From Bacillus sp. M6-12 (lineage in GTDB: Bacteria > Bacillota > Bacilli > Bacillales > DSM-1321), in assembly GCF_002860285.1 (NCBI RefSeq), contig NZ_PGVF01000005.1, positions 1 through 64,000 of the forward strand: a stretch of 64,000 nt of DNA, in the 5' to 3' direction. Positions within the stretch are counted from its first letter, which is position 1; each line of letters begins with the position of its first letter. The position numbers were made by a program, and so were the translations under genes. Positions 45,951-55,332 of the stretch are shown in pieces. The notes beneath the pieces were generated by a model that had not been told where the DNA came from, ran no database searches, and saw only the letters and a list, made by a program, of their open reading frames with translations.

Positions 45951-46559
45951 ATGATGAGACATATATTCCTAAAAGGAGCAGAAGGCACAACAAAGACCCT
46001 CTTGCTGCTTCATGGAACCGGAGGCACGGAAAATGATTTATTACCGCTTGCCGGTATGATTGATAAGGACGCAAATGTGTTGAGTGTGCGCGGAAATGTT
46101 TCTGAAAACGGAATGCCGCGTTTCTTTAAGAGGCTGGCAGAAGGAGTTTTTGATATCGAGGATCTCATTTTCCGGACAAAGGAATTAAATGATTTTTTGG
46201 ATGAAGCGGCAGAACAGCATAACTTTGACCGGGAAAATATCATAGCTGTCGGCTACTCAAATGGTGCAAATATTGCGGCAAGCCTTTTTTTTCATTATAA
46301 AGATGCGTTAAAGGGAGCAATCCTTCATCACCCAATGGTGCCGAGACGTGGAATCGAGCTTCCGGATTTATCAGGAAAAAAGGTATTTATGGCAGCTGGG
46401 AAAAATGATCCGATATGTCCTGCCCAGGAAACCATAGATCTGCAGCAGCTATTGGAAGGTGCAGGTGCATCCGTAACTGTACATTGGGAGAACTTTGGGC
46501 ATCAATTAACCCGCTCAGAGGCAGAGGCTGCAGCAAGCTGGTACTCAAACATAAAGTAA
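45951..46559 (+). CDS. mhqD: Carboxylesterase MhqD-like (alpha/beta hydrolase)
   Basis: The 202-aa cytosolic hydrolase of the phospholipase/carboxylesterase group has an oxyanion loop LLHGTGGTENDL, nucleophile Ser in AVGYSNGANIA (about 104), Asp in GKNDPICP and His in ENFGHQL. In B. subtilis, mhqD is induced by quinones and catechols under MhqR and contributes to resistance. The operator upstream supports the assignment. The start ATG follows GGAGGAG; a second ATG one codon later is equally placed. Confidence 0.85.
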   Translation: MMRHIFLKGAEGTTKTLLLLHGTGGTENDLLPLAGMIDKDANVLSVRGNVSENGMPRFFKRLAEGVFDIEDLIFRTKELNDFLDEAAEQHNFDRENIIAVGYSNGANIAASLFFHYKDALKGAILHHPMVPRRGIELPDLSGKKVFMAAGKNDPICPAQETIDLQQLLEGAGASVTVHWENFGHQLTRSEAEAAASWYSNIK

Positions 46560-46568
46560 TTTTTCAGA

Positions 46569-46607
46569 TGGGTTACGCTTTCCTAACGGAATCAGCGTTA
46601 ACCCTTT
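46569..46607 (+). terminator. Terminator after mhqD
   Basis: GGGTTACGC and GCGTTAACCC form a stem with one bulge, followed by TTTTT. Confidence 0.65.
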
Positions 46608-46781
46608 TTGCTTTAAGGGGTATAATATTATGCCTAGCGGGCTTGGACTTTTCTGTAATTGTGGCAATGTTCATTCTCTAGGAAAGTTACCAGATGCGTT
46701 TATTTAGTGTCCTTTTTAATCAGGTGTTATGATAATACTTATAATAAAATTAAGTTATGGATTAACGAAAGGAAGACAAAG

Positions 46782-47918
46782 ATGCCATTTTTCAGAACGA
46801 AAGAACAAAAAGAAATGATTCAAGAGCTGGAATCTGTTATTAGGAATTTTTCTGGCAGAGCCCAGGAGCTTGATGAAACTGGTGCTTTTCCTTTTAAAAA
46901 CATTGAAGAATTGAAGAAATCGGGTTATACAAAGTTAACGCTTCCTAAACAATATGGCGGACAGGGAGGAAGTCTTTATGATTATTTGCTGGCCCAGGAG
47001 CGAATTGCCCGGGAATGCGGACCAACTGCGTTATCGATTGGCTGGCATGTTGGGATTGTCCTCAATCTAACTGAAAAAAAGACTTGGAAGCCTGAAGCGT
47101 TAAGGGAATTGTTTCAGGAGGTCTCAAAAGGAGCTCTCTTAAACAGTGCAGCCTCTGAGCCTCAAACGGGAAGCCCGACTAGGGGAGGAAGACCAGCCAC
47201 AACCGCTGTTAAACAGGGGAAAAGTTGGATTATCAACGGCAGGAAGAATTATACAAGCATGGCACCGGTCTTGGATTACTTTTTAGTAAGTGCCTGGGTG
47301 CCTGAGGAAGAAACGATCGGATGGTTTCTAATTCATCGGGAAGTACCTGGGGTATCAATCGATGACACGTGGGATATGATTTCTATGCAGGGTACAGGAA
47401 GCCATGATTTGGTTCTTGAAAATGTTGCTGTTGAAGATAAGTATTTTGTTGAAAGACAAAGCGGCATTAAAAAAGGTGAAGGGTGGCTGCTGCATATTCC
47501 TGCCTGCTATATCGGAATAGCCGCTGCTGCAAGGGACTATGCGATAGAGTTTGCTAAGACGCACTCGCCAAATAGTCTTCCTGGACCAATCAGAGATCTG
47601 CCAAATGTGCAGAGAACAATTGGAGAAATAGAGATTCAATTAAAACAGGCGAGGCATTTTCTGTACTCTGTGGCTGAGAAATGGGAAAACACTGAAAACC
47701 GTGAACTGCTGACAACTGATTTAGCAGCCGTGAAATTTTCAGTTACCAATTCTGCAATTTCAATCGTTGATAAAGCGATGCGTGTTGTCGGCGCTAAAAG
47801 CCTGCAAAGGAACAATCCGCTGCAGCGTTATTATCGTGATGTACGTGCAGGTCTTCACAATCCTCCAATGGATGATGCTGTGATCACAATGGCAGCAAAA
47901 TCAGTATTATTTGATTAA
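46782..47918 (+). CDS. Acyl-CoA dehydrogenase family protein (YdbM-like)
   Basis: This 378-aa FAD-dependent dehydrogenase has N-terminal helical, middle beta and C-terminal helical domains. LPKQYGGQGGSLYDYLLAQE, AASEPQTGSPTRGGRPATTA, the flavin-contacting YTSMAPVLDYFLVSA and the final VGAKSLQRNNPLQRYYRDVRAG are characteristic. The length and sequence style agree with YdbM of B. subtilis. The substrate is unknown. An ATG after GAAAGGAAG gives the start; the upstream open frame to 46659 is not coding-like. Confidence 0.85.
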   Translation: MPFFRTKEQKEMIQELESVIRNFSGRAQELDETGAFPFKNIEELKKSGYTKLTLPKQYGGQGGSLYDYLLAQERIARECGPTALSIGWHVGIVLNLTEKKTWKPEALRELFQEVSKGALLNSAASEPQTGSPTRGGRPATTAVKQGKSWIINGRKNYTSMAPVLDYFLVSAWVPEEETIGWFLIHREVPGVSIDDTWDMISMQGTGSHDLVLENVAVEDKYFVERQSGIKKGEGWLLHIPACYIGIAAAARDYAIEFAKTHSPNSLPGPIRDLPNVQRTIGEIEIQLKQARHFLYSVAEKWENTENRELLTTDLAAVKFSVTNSAISIVDKAMRVVGAKSLQRNNPLQRYYRDVRAGLHNPPMDDAVITMAAKSVLFD

Positions 47919-47925
47919 GAAATAA

Positions 47926-47949
47926 CACCCTGGCAGGGTGTTATTCTAG
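47926..47949. terminator. Bidirectional terminator between convergent genes
   Basis: AATAACACCCT-GC-AGGGTGTTATT type hairpin directly after the dehydrogenase stop. A second hairpin with the same ACCCTGGC word follows at 47983-48008. Confidence 0.75.
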
Positions 47950-47982
47950 ATTGATGTGAAAGTGTAATGAATTATATAAGAT

Positions 47983-48008
47983 CACCCTGGCGTAATTGCC
48001 AGGGTGTA
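47983..48008. terminator. Second hairpin between convergent genes
   Basis: TCACCCTGGC and GCCAGGGTGT form a 10-bp stem with a 6-base loop. On the minus strand it serves the lysozyme-like gene. Confidence 0.65.
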
Positions 48009-48026
48009 CTTTATAGGTTATCTACT

Positions 48027-48701
48027 CTAAAATGCATCAGCGGGAATGGCACTGACGAGGGAGGGCATGCTCTCAGACAGCATTTCTATATTCTTTGTTA
48101 CTTTTGAAGTATATGAGAAATCGCCATAGCAGTATGGATATCTAAAATTAGTTTTGTCCCCGCCGCAATTATAAACCGCAGGATTCTTTTGGACCTGCAT
48201 TTTAGAAAACTGTTTTGCTAGTTCCTCGGTATGCTGATTGCCTGATTTTGCAACATAATTAATATAACCGATGCCCATGTTATAAGATTGGATAATTGTC
48301 TCGAAATCTACATTCTTCTGCGTACCATAGGAGACAACTTTGTGGAAATGTTTGACACCTTGTTTAATGCTTTCTGTTGGTTCGCTGATTGTATTGGGGG
48401 GAAGTCCGGCAGATTCAGATGACTGCATTGGATCGCCGCCTTTGCCATGGCTTTCCTGCTGCATAATCGCAATAAGGACGGCCGTGTATTGTTCCAGTTT
48501 ATACTTTGCCAGTTCAGCCTGAATAGCAGAGCTGTATTGCTTGGACGCCGCTAAAGGATCCGGCGGCTTTACAATGGTTTGTGGTGTTGTTGTTACTATT
48601 GCGTCTTTTTGCAGCTGGATGAAATGGTCAACCAATAAGAATGCAAAAAGCATGGTAAACAATAGTATAATTCCATTCATTTTGTTCTTTTTTCGCTTCA
48701 T
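48027..48701 (-). CDS. Exported lysozyme-family peptidoglycan hydrolase (CwlT N-domain-like)
   Basis: The 224-aa protein has an N-terminal signal anchor (about residues 8-25) and a lytic-transglycosylase/muramidase domain. The probable catalytic Glu is in AIMQQESHGKG (about 82), followed by GDPMQSSESAG and SYNMGIGYINYV, as in the lysozyme-like domain of CwlT/YddH. It cleaves glycan strands outside the membrane. It has no peptidase domain and no conjugation genes nearby, so it is a free-standing cell-wall enzyme rather than an ICE component. The start follows GGAGATCAG on the minus strand. Confidence 0.85.
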   Translation of the reverse strand: MKRKKNKMNGIILLFTMLFAFLLVDHFIQLQKDAIVTTTPQTIVKPPDPLAASKQYSSAIQAELAKYKLEQYTAVLIAIMQQESHGKGGDPMQSSESAGLPPNTISEPTESIKQGVKHFHKVVSYGTQKNVDFETIIQSYNMGIGYINYVAKSGNQHTEELAKQFSKMQVQKNPAVYNCGGDKTNFRYPYCYGDFSYTSKVTKNIEMLSESMPSLVSAIPADAF

Positions 48702-48962
48702 TTTTACTGATCTCCGTGTTTCTTGTGTGAATATATTAATAGTTTATCAAAATATGTAGCTATAATCTTTTAATAAATACTTTTATGTGATGGATTTTTA
48801 CGTAAAAATGGAAAAAATCATAATGTATAGAGGTTTCAGTTAATATAACGATGAATATATAAGTAATTAATGTATTTAATAGACAGGCTGTTAACCACGC
48901 TTGAGAATATCGAGAGGTCTTAGTTAGAGGAGAGTCTATAAGATGAAAAGGAAGTGAAGTTC

Positions 48963-49760
48963 ATGGTGCTGCATGTAGATAATGTCTCCCTTAATAGAAA
49001 CGGGGAATGGATATTGAAAAATGTTAGCTGGAACGTCAATAAAGGGGAGCATTGGGTTATTTATGGTTTAAATGGTGCCGGAAAAACAGCACTTTTGAAT
49101 ATGATTTGTGCTTATTACTTTCCGACTTCCGGAAGTGTGGAGGTTTTAGGAAGCAAATTCGGCAAAGCGGAGCTGGGAGGAAAACTGCGGAAAAGAATCG
49201 GCCTTGTCTCTTCAGGCCTCCAGCAAAAATTTAGCCCTTCTGACAGCGCGTTTGAAATTGTGCTTAGCGGTGCTTATGCGTCAATCGGGCTTTACGAAAA
49301 GCCAACAACTGAGATCAGGGAAAAAGCTATTTCACTTTTGGAACAATTAGGCAGTATTGAGTACGCTGACCGCAATTATGAGACATTATCACAGGGTGAA
49401 AAGCAGCGTGTGCTCATTGCGCGGGCTTTGATGGCAAAACCGGAATTGTTAATATTGGATGAACCAGCCACAGGCCTCGACTTTATTGCAAGAGAGGAGC
49501 TTCTGGAATCCATACAGCTTATTGCATTGGGTGACGAGGCACCAACACTGCTTTACGTTACTCACCATGTGGAGGAAATACTCCCGATTTTTGAACATAC
49601 ATTGCTTTTAAAAGCAGGAACCGTATTCGCTGCCGGCAAAACAAGGAATATTCTAAATGACAATTTGTTATCAAAATTTTTTGGTATGGAAGTAAAAATA
49701 AACTGGAATAATGAAAGGCCGGCCCTGTCGAGGAAGGCTGCATTCACTGTACTTAAATAA
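48963..49760 (+). CDS. ABC transporter ATP-binding protein (YlmA-like)
   Basis: The 265-aa ATPase shows Walker A GLNGAGKTAL, signature LSQGEKQRVLIARAL, Walker B LLILDEPATGLD and switch His in YVTHHVEEI. The arrangement and length resemble YlmA/ModF-type soluble ATPases that lack a membrane partner; no permease gene is adjacent here. The ATG at 48963 is placed after AAGGAAGTG; a GTG nine bases upstream is less likely. Confidence 0.85.
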   Translation: MVLHVDNVSLNRNGEWILKNVSWNVNKGEHWVIYGLNGAGKTALLNMICAYYFPTSGSVEVLGSKFGKAELGGKLRKRIGLVSSGLQQKFSPSDSAFEIVLSGAYASIGLYEKPTTEIREKAISLLEQLGSIEYADRNYETLSQGEKQRVLIARALMAKPELLILDEPATGLDFIAREELLESIQLIALGDEAPTLLYVTHHVEEILPIFEHTLLLKAGTVFAAGKTRNILNDNLLSKFFGMEVKINWNNERPALSRKAAFTVLK

Positions 49761-49769
49761 ACGAAGCGA

Positions 49770-50492
49770 TCATTGAAAAGCTAAATGTTTATATACTTGC
49801 TTTAAACGTTTTTCGATTTCAATGTCATCCATCTTTGCGTAGGAATCTAAGCAATCTGACTTTACCTTTTTGAACGAAACTGAGTCAAGGGAAAATTCTT
49901 TGAGCAGATGCTTGATTCTATCCCAAGCATCTATTTCTGTTGTTAAAAGAAAATGCTTATACCTTTTGATAGCCTCTGGTGTTGCAACTGGTTGAATATT
50001 TTTTGAAAAGAATTCTCTTTTTCGCTGCAATAAAGGAATTTCTAGGTCTTGAAACGCATGGCCAAGTTCATGCAAAAGAAGAATCGTGATAAAATCTTTT
50101 AGCTTAACTGACTTGTTGAAGTGTTTATTCCAGCGATTGAAAATGTAGGCAGGGTTTACATAGATTTTTTTATCTCCATAATGATAACATGCGCCTTTAC
50201 AAAATGAGTAATAACCGATTACAAATTCTTTGATACATGAAAAATGGGAAAGCCTTTTGGTGCAAGTCTCTGCCAGCAAGTATGTTAAATCATAAAGATC
50301 AACTGCTTTAATTAGAGAAGTAAAGTTATCTGACTGACCATCGCAAAGATCATTTGCAAAGCTGAGAGCGATAGTGCCGGTGTTATGCTTAAGAAGCAAT
50401 TCATCGAGTGTGCTTTGCTCGGTTAATTGATATTGTTCAAACCCGTAGGCTTGTAATGTCTTATTAATTGAGTTAATTGTATTGTTATTCAT
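49770..50492 (-). CDS. Hypothetical protein with zinc-protease motif HELGH
   Basis: The 240-aa soluble protein carries LLLHELGHAFQD near residue 127, matching HExGH of gluzincin/M78-like peptidases, and a later Glu-containing helix. Five to six cysteines occur, including CYHYGDKK. No known family is recognised and there is no partner regulator, so a peptidase role is plausible but unproven. It is convergent with the ABC ATPase, with only nine bases between stops. Confidence 0.65.
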   Translation of the reverse strand: MNNNTINSINKTLQAYGFEQYQLTEQSTLDELLLKHNTGTIALSFANDLCDGQSDNFTSLIKAVDLYDLTYLLAETCTKRLSHFSCIKEFVIGYYSFCKGACYHYGDKKIYVNPAYIFNRWNKHFNKSVKLKDFITILLLHELGHAFQDLEIPLLQRKREFFSKNIQPVATPEAIKRYKHFLLTTEIDAWDRIKHLLKEFSLDSVSFKKVKSDCLDSYAKMDDIEIEKRLKQVYKHLAFQ

Positions 50493-50606
50493 TCTATAGC
50501 CTCGCTTTCCAGATTAATGACTCATGGAAGTTGACTTTACAGGTGTTTCAGGTATTACGTGTATTAATCAGCAGATATTAGTACCAGCTACTATATATAA
50601 TGACAT

Positions 50607-51140
50607 ATGAACGTTGTTATGGATACTTTTTTATTGAATAGGGAGATGGGAGAAATGAAGAAATCTTTTGCCCTCATCTATGATCATGTTATGGCTCCGC
50701 TTGAAAAAAGGTTTCTAATGAAATGTAGATCACGATTATTACAGCATACCTCAGGAAATATTTTGGAAATCGGTGCAGGTACAGGAGTAAATTTCCCGTG
50801 CAAAGTTTTCGCAGTTGAACCCAATTCACATATGCTTCAAAAAGCACAGAAAAATGCCGAAGAAGCTGCTATTCCTGTTAATATAACTGTTGGGATATGC
50901 TGAAAAACTGCCATATCCTGATAACTTTTTTGATACCGCAGTTGTTACATTGCTACTTTGTCGGTCGATAATCCTCATCCCGTTATAAAGAAATTAAAAA
51001 GAGTTACTAAACCTGATGGAAAATGGCTGATATCGAACATGTCGGAGATGAAACAGCCAATATTTGCGGAAGATACAGCATATCTTAACACCGGTCTGGA
51101 AGCATATCTGCGATGGCTGTCATCTAAACAGGAACACTGA
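50607..51140 (+). pseudogene. Broken class I SAM-dependent methyltransferase
   Basis: An N-terminal piece (ALIYDHVMAPLEKRFL, then motif I GNILEIGAGTGVNF, then VFAVEPNSHML) runs to 50903. The continuation AEKLPYPDNFFDTAV is out of frame, and the last part (NPHPVIKKLKRVTKPDGKWL) is in a third frame from about 50960. A short deletion removed residues between motif I and the following strand. It was a UbiE/COG2226-type enzyme and is now inactive. Confidence 0.7.
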
Positions 51141-51536
51141 ACAAATCATCAGGCATCATGGAATAAATTTTTCTGAAAAGGATTATTTGTCTCATTCATG
51201 GTGAGATTGGATGAAATGATTTTCAAAAATATATCTTGGATTCGAGATATATCCCGTGAAAGTGAAGAGGGCAAGTAACCAAAGGATTTGTTAAGTTAGA
51301 TTCAGTTGCAGCAACAATTACACAATAATAAATCATTTAGAAAAAAATCGATGAACTAAAAGAAAATAAATCATTGGATTGTAGATCATTAAATTATAGA
51401 TTGCAGTAAGGTATAAAAATAAGACACATCAATTAGGAGCAAATTAAGAGATGTAGAATTTAACAACAATTTTTTTCTTTTATCTCATTATTAAAAGTAA
51501 TCTTAAGATATGAGACATTTTTTAAATGATTTATAG

Positions 51537-51567
<31 letters not shown>

Positions 51568-51673
51568 GATAATTTTACGCCGTGATTGGGGTTATCCCCT
51601 GACGTTCCTATAATATCTGTACTTTGGAACCTTCCATCCGCACATTCCTTATAATTTTTCACGTTTTTCATAT

Positions 51674-51734
51674 GAACGATAATCCTCCTTTTGAACGATA
51701 ATGTTGTGTCTTTGTACGGATAATGAATTATCGT
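51674..51734. repeat. Cluster of short repeats before a tyrosine recombinase
   Basis: GAACGATAAT occurs at 51674 and again 19 bases later at 51693, TACGGATAAT at 51715, and the inverted ATTATCGT at 51727. Such spaced direct and inverted words just upstream of a recombinase gene may be its arm or core binding sites. The rest of 51231-51670 is AT-rich and shows no gene. Confidence 0.4.
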
Positions 51735-51763
51735 CTAAACAACTTTTATTGGAGGTTTTTGGT

Positions 51764-52669
51764 TTGCAATTAAAAGCTGCAATTGACGAATTCATACTGT
51801 ACATTCAAGTTGAAAAAAATTATTCCACACATACAGTTGTCAGTTATGAATACGATTTACTTCAATTTTTAACTTTTTTACGTGATCATGACTGTTCAAC
51901 TGATTTGGCTTCCATCACCAAGACCCATGTCCGTCGCTTTATCCAGCATCAACTGGGAACGCACAAGCAAAAACCGCGTTCCATGAACCGGAAGATTTCC
52001 AGTTTTAAGTCATTCACTAAATATTGCATACAGGAAAAATACCTTATCCATGACTTTATGAGTGGCATTGAAACACCGAAAACCGATGACAAATTGCCAG
52101 TATATATGACGTTAAGGGATCTTCAACAATTATTCCGCTCGCTTGAACAGGGTGATTCGACTTTATCAAAGCGAAATGAAATCATATTCAAGCTATTGGC
52201 GGTAACCGGTATGAGACGATCCGAACTTGTCTCGCTTACATGGTCGCAATTGGATTTTTCCAATCAAACAATCCGGATATATGGAAAAGGTAAAAAGGAA
52301 CGATTGTTGCCCCTTCATCCCCTCCTTATCCCTCTTCTTATTACTTATAAGGATTCTCTGGATCCGTATCAGAGTTATCCTACGGAGCCTGTGTTTTTGA
52401 ATAAAGATGGCAAACCATTGAATCCACGTGGATTACACTCTATCTTTAAAAAGACCTTACGAAAAGCAGGTCTGCCTCCCTCCCGCTTTTCGTTACACCA
52501 TTTGCGCCATACATTTGCTACGCTTATGCTGCAAGAGAACAAAAATAATGTGGATTTGAGAACACTTCAGGAATTATTAGGACATGAAAGCATCACTTCA
52601 ACGGAAGTGTATACGCATGTAGAATTTGAACAGAAAAAGAAAGCCATTGATTCGTTCGACATATTTTAA
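51764..52669 (+). CDS. XerC/XerD-like tyrosine recombinase
   Basis: A 301-aa site-specific recombinase with an N-terminal SAM-like domain (about 5-90) and a catalytic domain (about 110-295). The active-site residues are visible: Arg in TGMRRSELVSL, HxxR in LHHLRHTFAT, His in LLGHESITST and the nucleophile Tyr in EVYTHVEF. The TTG start follows TTGGAGG; the frame is open further upstream but without a site. It is convergent with a second, quite different recombinase, with a shared terminator. It is too diverged in context to be the chromosomal XerC. Confidence 0.88.
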   Translation: MQLKAAIDEFILYIQVEKNYSTHTVVSYEYDLLQFLTFLRDHDCSTDLASITKTHVRRFIQHQLGTHKQKPRSMNRKISSFKSFTKYCIQEKYLIHDFMSGIETPKTDDKLPVYMTLRDLQQLFRSLEQGDSTLSKRNEIIFKLLAVTGMRRSELVSLTWSQLDFSNQTIRIYGKGKKERLLPLHPLLIPLLITYKDSLDPYQSYPTEPVFLNKDGKPLNPRGLHSIFKKTLRKAGLPPSRFSLHHLRHTFATLMLQENKNNVDLRTLQELLGHESITSTEVYTHVEFEQKKKAIDSFDIF

Positions 52670-52677
52670 AAGGAAGA

Positions 52678-52704
52678 AACTACCCTTGTTGGGTAGTTAT
52701 CTTT
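52678..52704. terminator. Terminator between two convergent recombinase genes
   Basis: AACTACCC-TTGTT-GGGTAGTT, followed by ATCTTTTT. The tail overlaps the end of the minus-strand gene. Confidence 0.7.
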
Positions 52705-54160
52705 TTCCTTCTGCAAAGAACTCTGGCGAAATACTTGAATGATATAACCCCATTACATCCTGTTGGTTAGCATAAAAATTCGTGTTTATAGGTGCTGATG
52801 CACTTGCTTGGTAGCCCCCTTGATAATGCCTCGGAAAAGGATGGCTAGATGGAATTGAATATTGACTTGAATGATTTGTTTGGTTTGGATAGGGGCTACC
52901 TTCCGGAAATATGTTTTGCTGATTCGGCATAACTGTTTGAGCAAGCTTTTGTTCTACTACTGACATCGTAAAACGGATCATATTTTGTTTAAATGAATGC
53001 ACATGATTCATGTTGTTCATTTGGGCTTGGAATGTTGCTGGCAAATTCTCATAGATCACATTCAGATTCATTTGAACGCCTAATTGATCTTCCATATCCA
53101 AAGCTGTTTGAAGCACCGTTTCCAATAAAATTTGGGCCATACGTAATTCTTTTACTTCTTTCGTATCTCTACGAAGATAACGCTCTAAGGCACCTTGTTG
53201 CGCTTTCTTAGAATGCAGTAATAGCAACCGTTTCGCATTATCTAATACACCCATTTCATGGAACGTTGTAGCCACACTATAACGTAACCCATGTGGAGTA
53301 AAATATTTACTCGTTTTCTGTTTACATGTTTTTTTACCAACTACTGCTTTCTTGCTCAATCCGTCACTTGGTTCGGAATCAGGAGTCTCTGTGATCCATC
53401 CTAGATGTTTACAAATTTTAAGCACTATATAATTCATTTGCTTGTTAGCAAATGCCTTGCCGCGTAATCCATATAGAAGTGGATCTTCTGGGTGCATTCC
53501 TTTTGTATATTCCAAAAAATATGCTAATACTCTTGGAGGTAAAGGAATAAAAGTTTCTCTATTTTTCGTGTTAGGGGTCTTTACTTCCCTTTTTCTTTCA
53601 TCCTCCTCACTTTTATCTGACCTAGAAAATATAATTCTTATTCCACCCGCCTCCTTATCTATAGACTGAGCTTGTAAACTAATCAGATTTGTTGAACGAA
53701 AGCCGGTAAAGATATCTAAAAGAATAGGAGCTAAGACATTAATTCCTTGAACTTGTAATTCATGTGCTGCCTTATATACTTGATAAAGTTCGTTGATGTC
53801 CAAATCCTTAGATAAATACTGTTGCTCGGTATAGTCTGTAATTTTAACCGTTAAAAATGGATTACCATCTATGATTTTTGCATGATTTAAATGTCTAAAC
53901 AAAGAGGATAGTGTGCTTTTTTGTTGTTTTAATGTAGCGGGTTTCACCTTTTCAGCTTGATCGTTTTTCCATACTTGACAATATTCATACGTAACATTTT
54001 CAAGAATTGGATGTAATCCATTACTAATCATATGGTTAGTAATATCTTTGATATTTTTTCTATACGCCCTTTTTGAGTTTGGGGACCAATTGCTTATTTG
54101 CTCTTGGTCTAAATAGGCTTCCTCTAATGTACTTTGTGGTGTAATCGTAATTTTTAGCAT
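52697..54160 (-). CDS. Large tyrosine-type integrase
   Basis: The 487-aa recombinase is larger than usual. It has an N-terminal core-binding domain (about 20-105) and a catalytic domain (about 120-345) with Arg in FTGFRSTNLISL, HxxR in FTPHGLRYSVAT, a late His in LLLLHSKKAQ and Tyr in ERYLRR. A 140-residue C-terminal tail, rich in Gln/Asn/Pro/Ser, has no known domain. Such tailed integrases occur near accessory islands in Bacillaceae. It lies at the border of the Qat-containing region and may have inserted it. Confidence 0.85.
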   Translation of the reverse strand: MLKITITPQSTLEEAYLDQEQISNWSPNSKRAYRKNIKDITNHMISNGLHPILENVTYEYCQVWKNDQAEKVKPATLKQQKSTLSSLFRHLNHAKIIDGNPFLTVKITDYTEQQYLSKDLDINELYQVYKAAHELQVQGINVLAPILLDIFTGFRSTNLISLQAQSIDKEAGGIRIIFSRSDKSEEDERKREVKTPNTKNRETFIPLPPRVLAYFLEYTKGMHPEDPLLYGLRGKAFANKQMNYIVLKICKHLGWITETPDSEPSDGLSKKAVVGKKTCKQKTSKYFTPHGLRYSVATTFHEMGVLDNAKRLLLLHSKKAQQGALERYLRRDTKEVKELRMAQILLETVLQTALDMEDQLGVQMNLNVIYENLPATFQAQMNNMNHVHSFKQNMIRFTMSVVEQKLAQTVMPNQQNIFPEGSPYPNQTNHSSQYSIPSSHPFPRHYQGGYQASASAPINTNFYANQQDVMGLYHSSISPEFFAEGKR

Positions 54161-54194
54161 GCTAATTTACTCCCTCTTTTTCCTATTTACTAGC

Positions 54195-54261
54195 AAAAAA
54201 CCCCAAGCTTAATACAAATCATAATCGTATCCAAATACGATTATCATTGTATAGCTTGGGG
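54195..54261 (-). terminator. Long 61-nt hairpin in the integrase leader
   Basis: CCCCAAGCT (54201) through AGCTTGGGG (54261) folds into one long stem with small internal loops, including ATAATCGTAT/ATACGATTAT. Read on the minus strand it ends in GGGGTTTTTT, so it is a terminator or attenuator 35 bases before the integrase start. Confidence 0.65.
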
Positions 54262-54719
54262 TTCTCCCTTGTTAAATATTAATTTAGTAATATATTAGCA
54301 TGAATAAATTATATGTCAATAAGAAAATTTCATATTTATACTATTATATCGAAAACTTTACTCAGTAATCAACGACCTATAGATAGATAATGTATGATAA
54401 CTTGTTTTCACTCTTTTCTATATAATCTCTGATCTATTTTGATTGGTGGTTACTGTTTTGTGTGTAACTAAATTGGGTCTTTCCTAATCTACTCATTTAA
54501 AAACTTACTTCCACTAAAAGGGGTCGTTCGAATGAGCTAGAAATAATCGTGCATGCCGCCCGTAGTCTGCTAGAGTGTAATATCGTTAACATTGAGTGCA
54601 GAAAGTGCGGTAAATCAACGTTTTGGATATTGTTAGCTGTAACATCTTTAACGGGGATTTACCGTTTTTTATGGGATTGTGTTAGCAAAATGTTAGCATT
54701 TTATTAACTGACTTCATTT

Positions 54720-55085
54720 ACATAAAGTATTTATTATTGATTTTCTTCAATTATTTGAATTATCTCTTCCACTTCTTTAATATTCATGGATAACCTTTTG
54801 GCTATCTCATCTGCCTCAAATCCTTTAATATAGAGAGAGCCGCAGCACGAGCTGTATTATTCTGAATAGTAATCAGATTTTCCTCAAGGCCAGTTTTAGT
54901 TTTATTGCTTTTATGCATAACACACTCCCATATAATTGAATTTTTATGTTAAATTTCTGTTGAATTAATTTCTTTAATAATTGACTTTGTTTCCTCTTTT
55001 GAGATATTTAATCTTTATGAAATTTCTTCAACAGATTTCCTTTGGTTTAGCAGCTTATATACTTTAATCAGTAAAATTTTTTTAT
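54720..55085 (-). pseudogene. Tail fragments of Rpn-like nuclease/transposase genes
   Basis: Two minus-strand pieces, about 54738-54830 (KGFEADEIAKRLSMNIKEVE) and about 54960-55080 (KLLNQRKSVEEIS, stop, RLNISKEETKSIIKEI), look like the helical C-terminal ends of PD-(D/E)XK Rpn-family proteins. No catalytic part remains. The region 54262-54720 holds repeated TGTTAGC words (about 54630, 54682 and 54692) but no gene. Evidence is slight. Confidence 0.3.
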
Positions 55086-55246
55086 CTTTTATTAATTTAC
55101 AATACTATTCATTGTCATACTCCCCATTAACTATGCATCAGATTTTTATGTGCTGATCATTTTATAAATTTATCTTTTGCATCGTTACCTTACAACAATT
55201 CATCCCAATCCATATTTATAATAGTAGTGATTCCTGAGCTAAATTT

Positions 55247-55283
55247 AAAAGAGTGCGATAATGGCTATTTTCGCACTCTATTT
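55247..55283 (-). terminator. Terminator at the end of the Qat operon
   Basis: AGAGTGCGA and TCGCACTCT enclose a 13-base loop; on the minus strand the tail is TTTTAAATTT. It is followed 50 bases upstream by the qatD stop. A near-identical hairpin stands at the other side of the operon. Confidence 0.75.
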
Positions 55284-55332
55284 TAGACAAAGGTATATAG
55301 ATTCTCTAACAAGTTGAGATTACATTTTTTTA

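Noticed and set aside
48027..48701. Lysozyme-like gene as part of a conjugative element
   Set aside because: The CwlT-like domain suggested an ICE, but no conjugation, relaxase or integrase genes are next to it.
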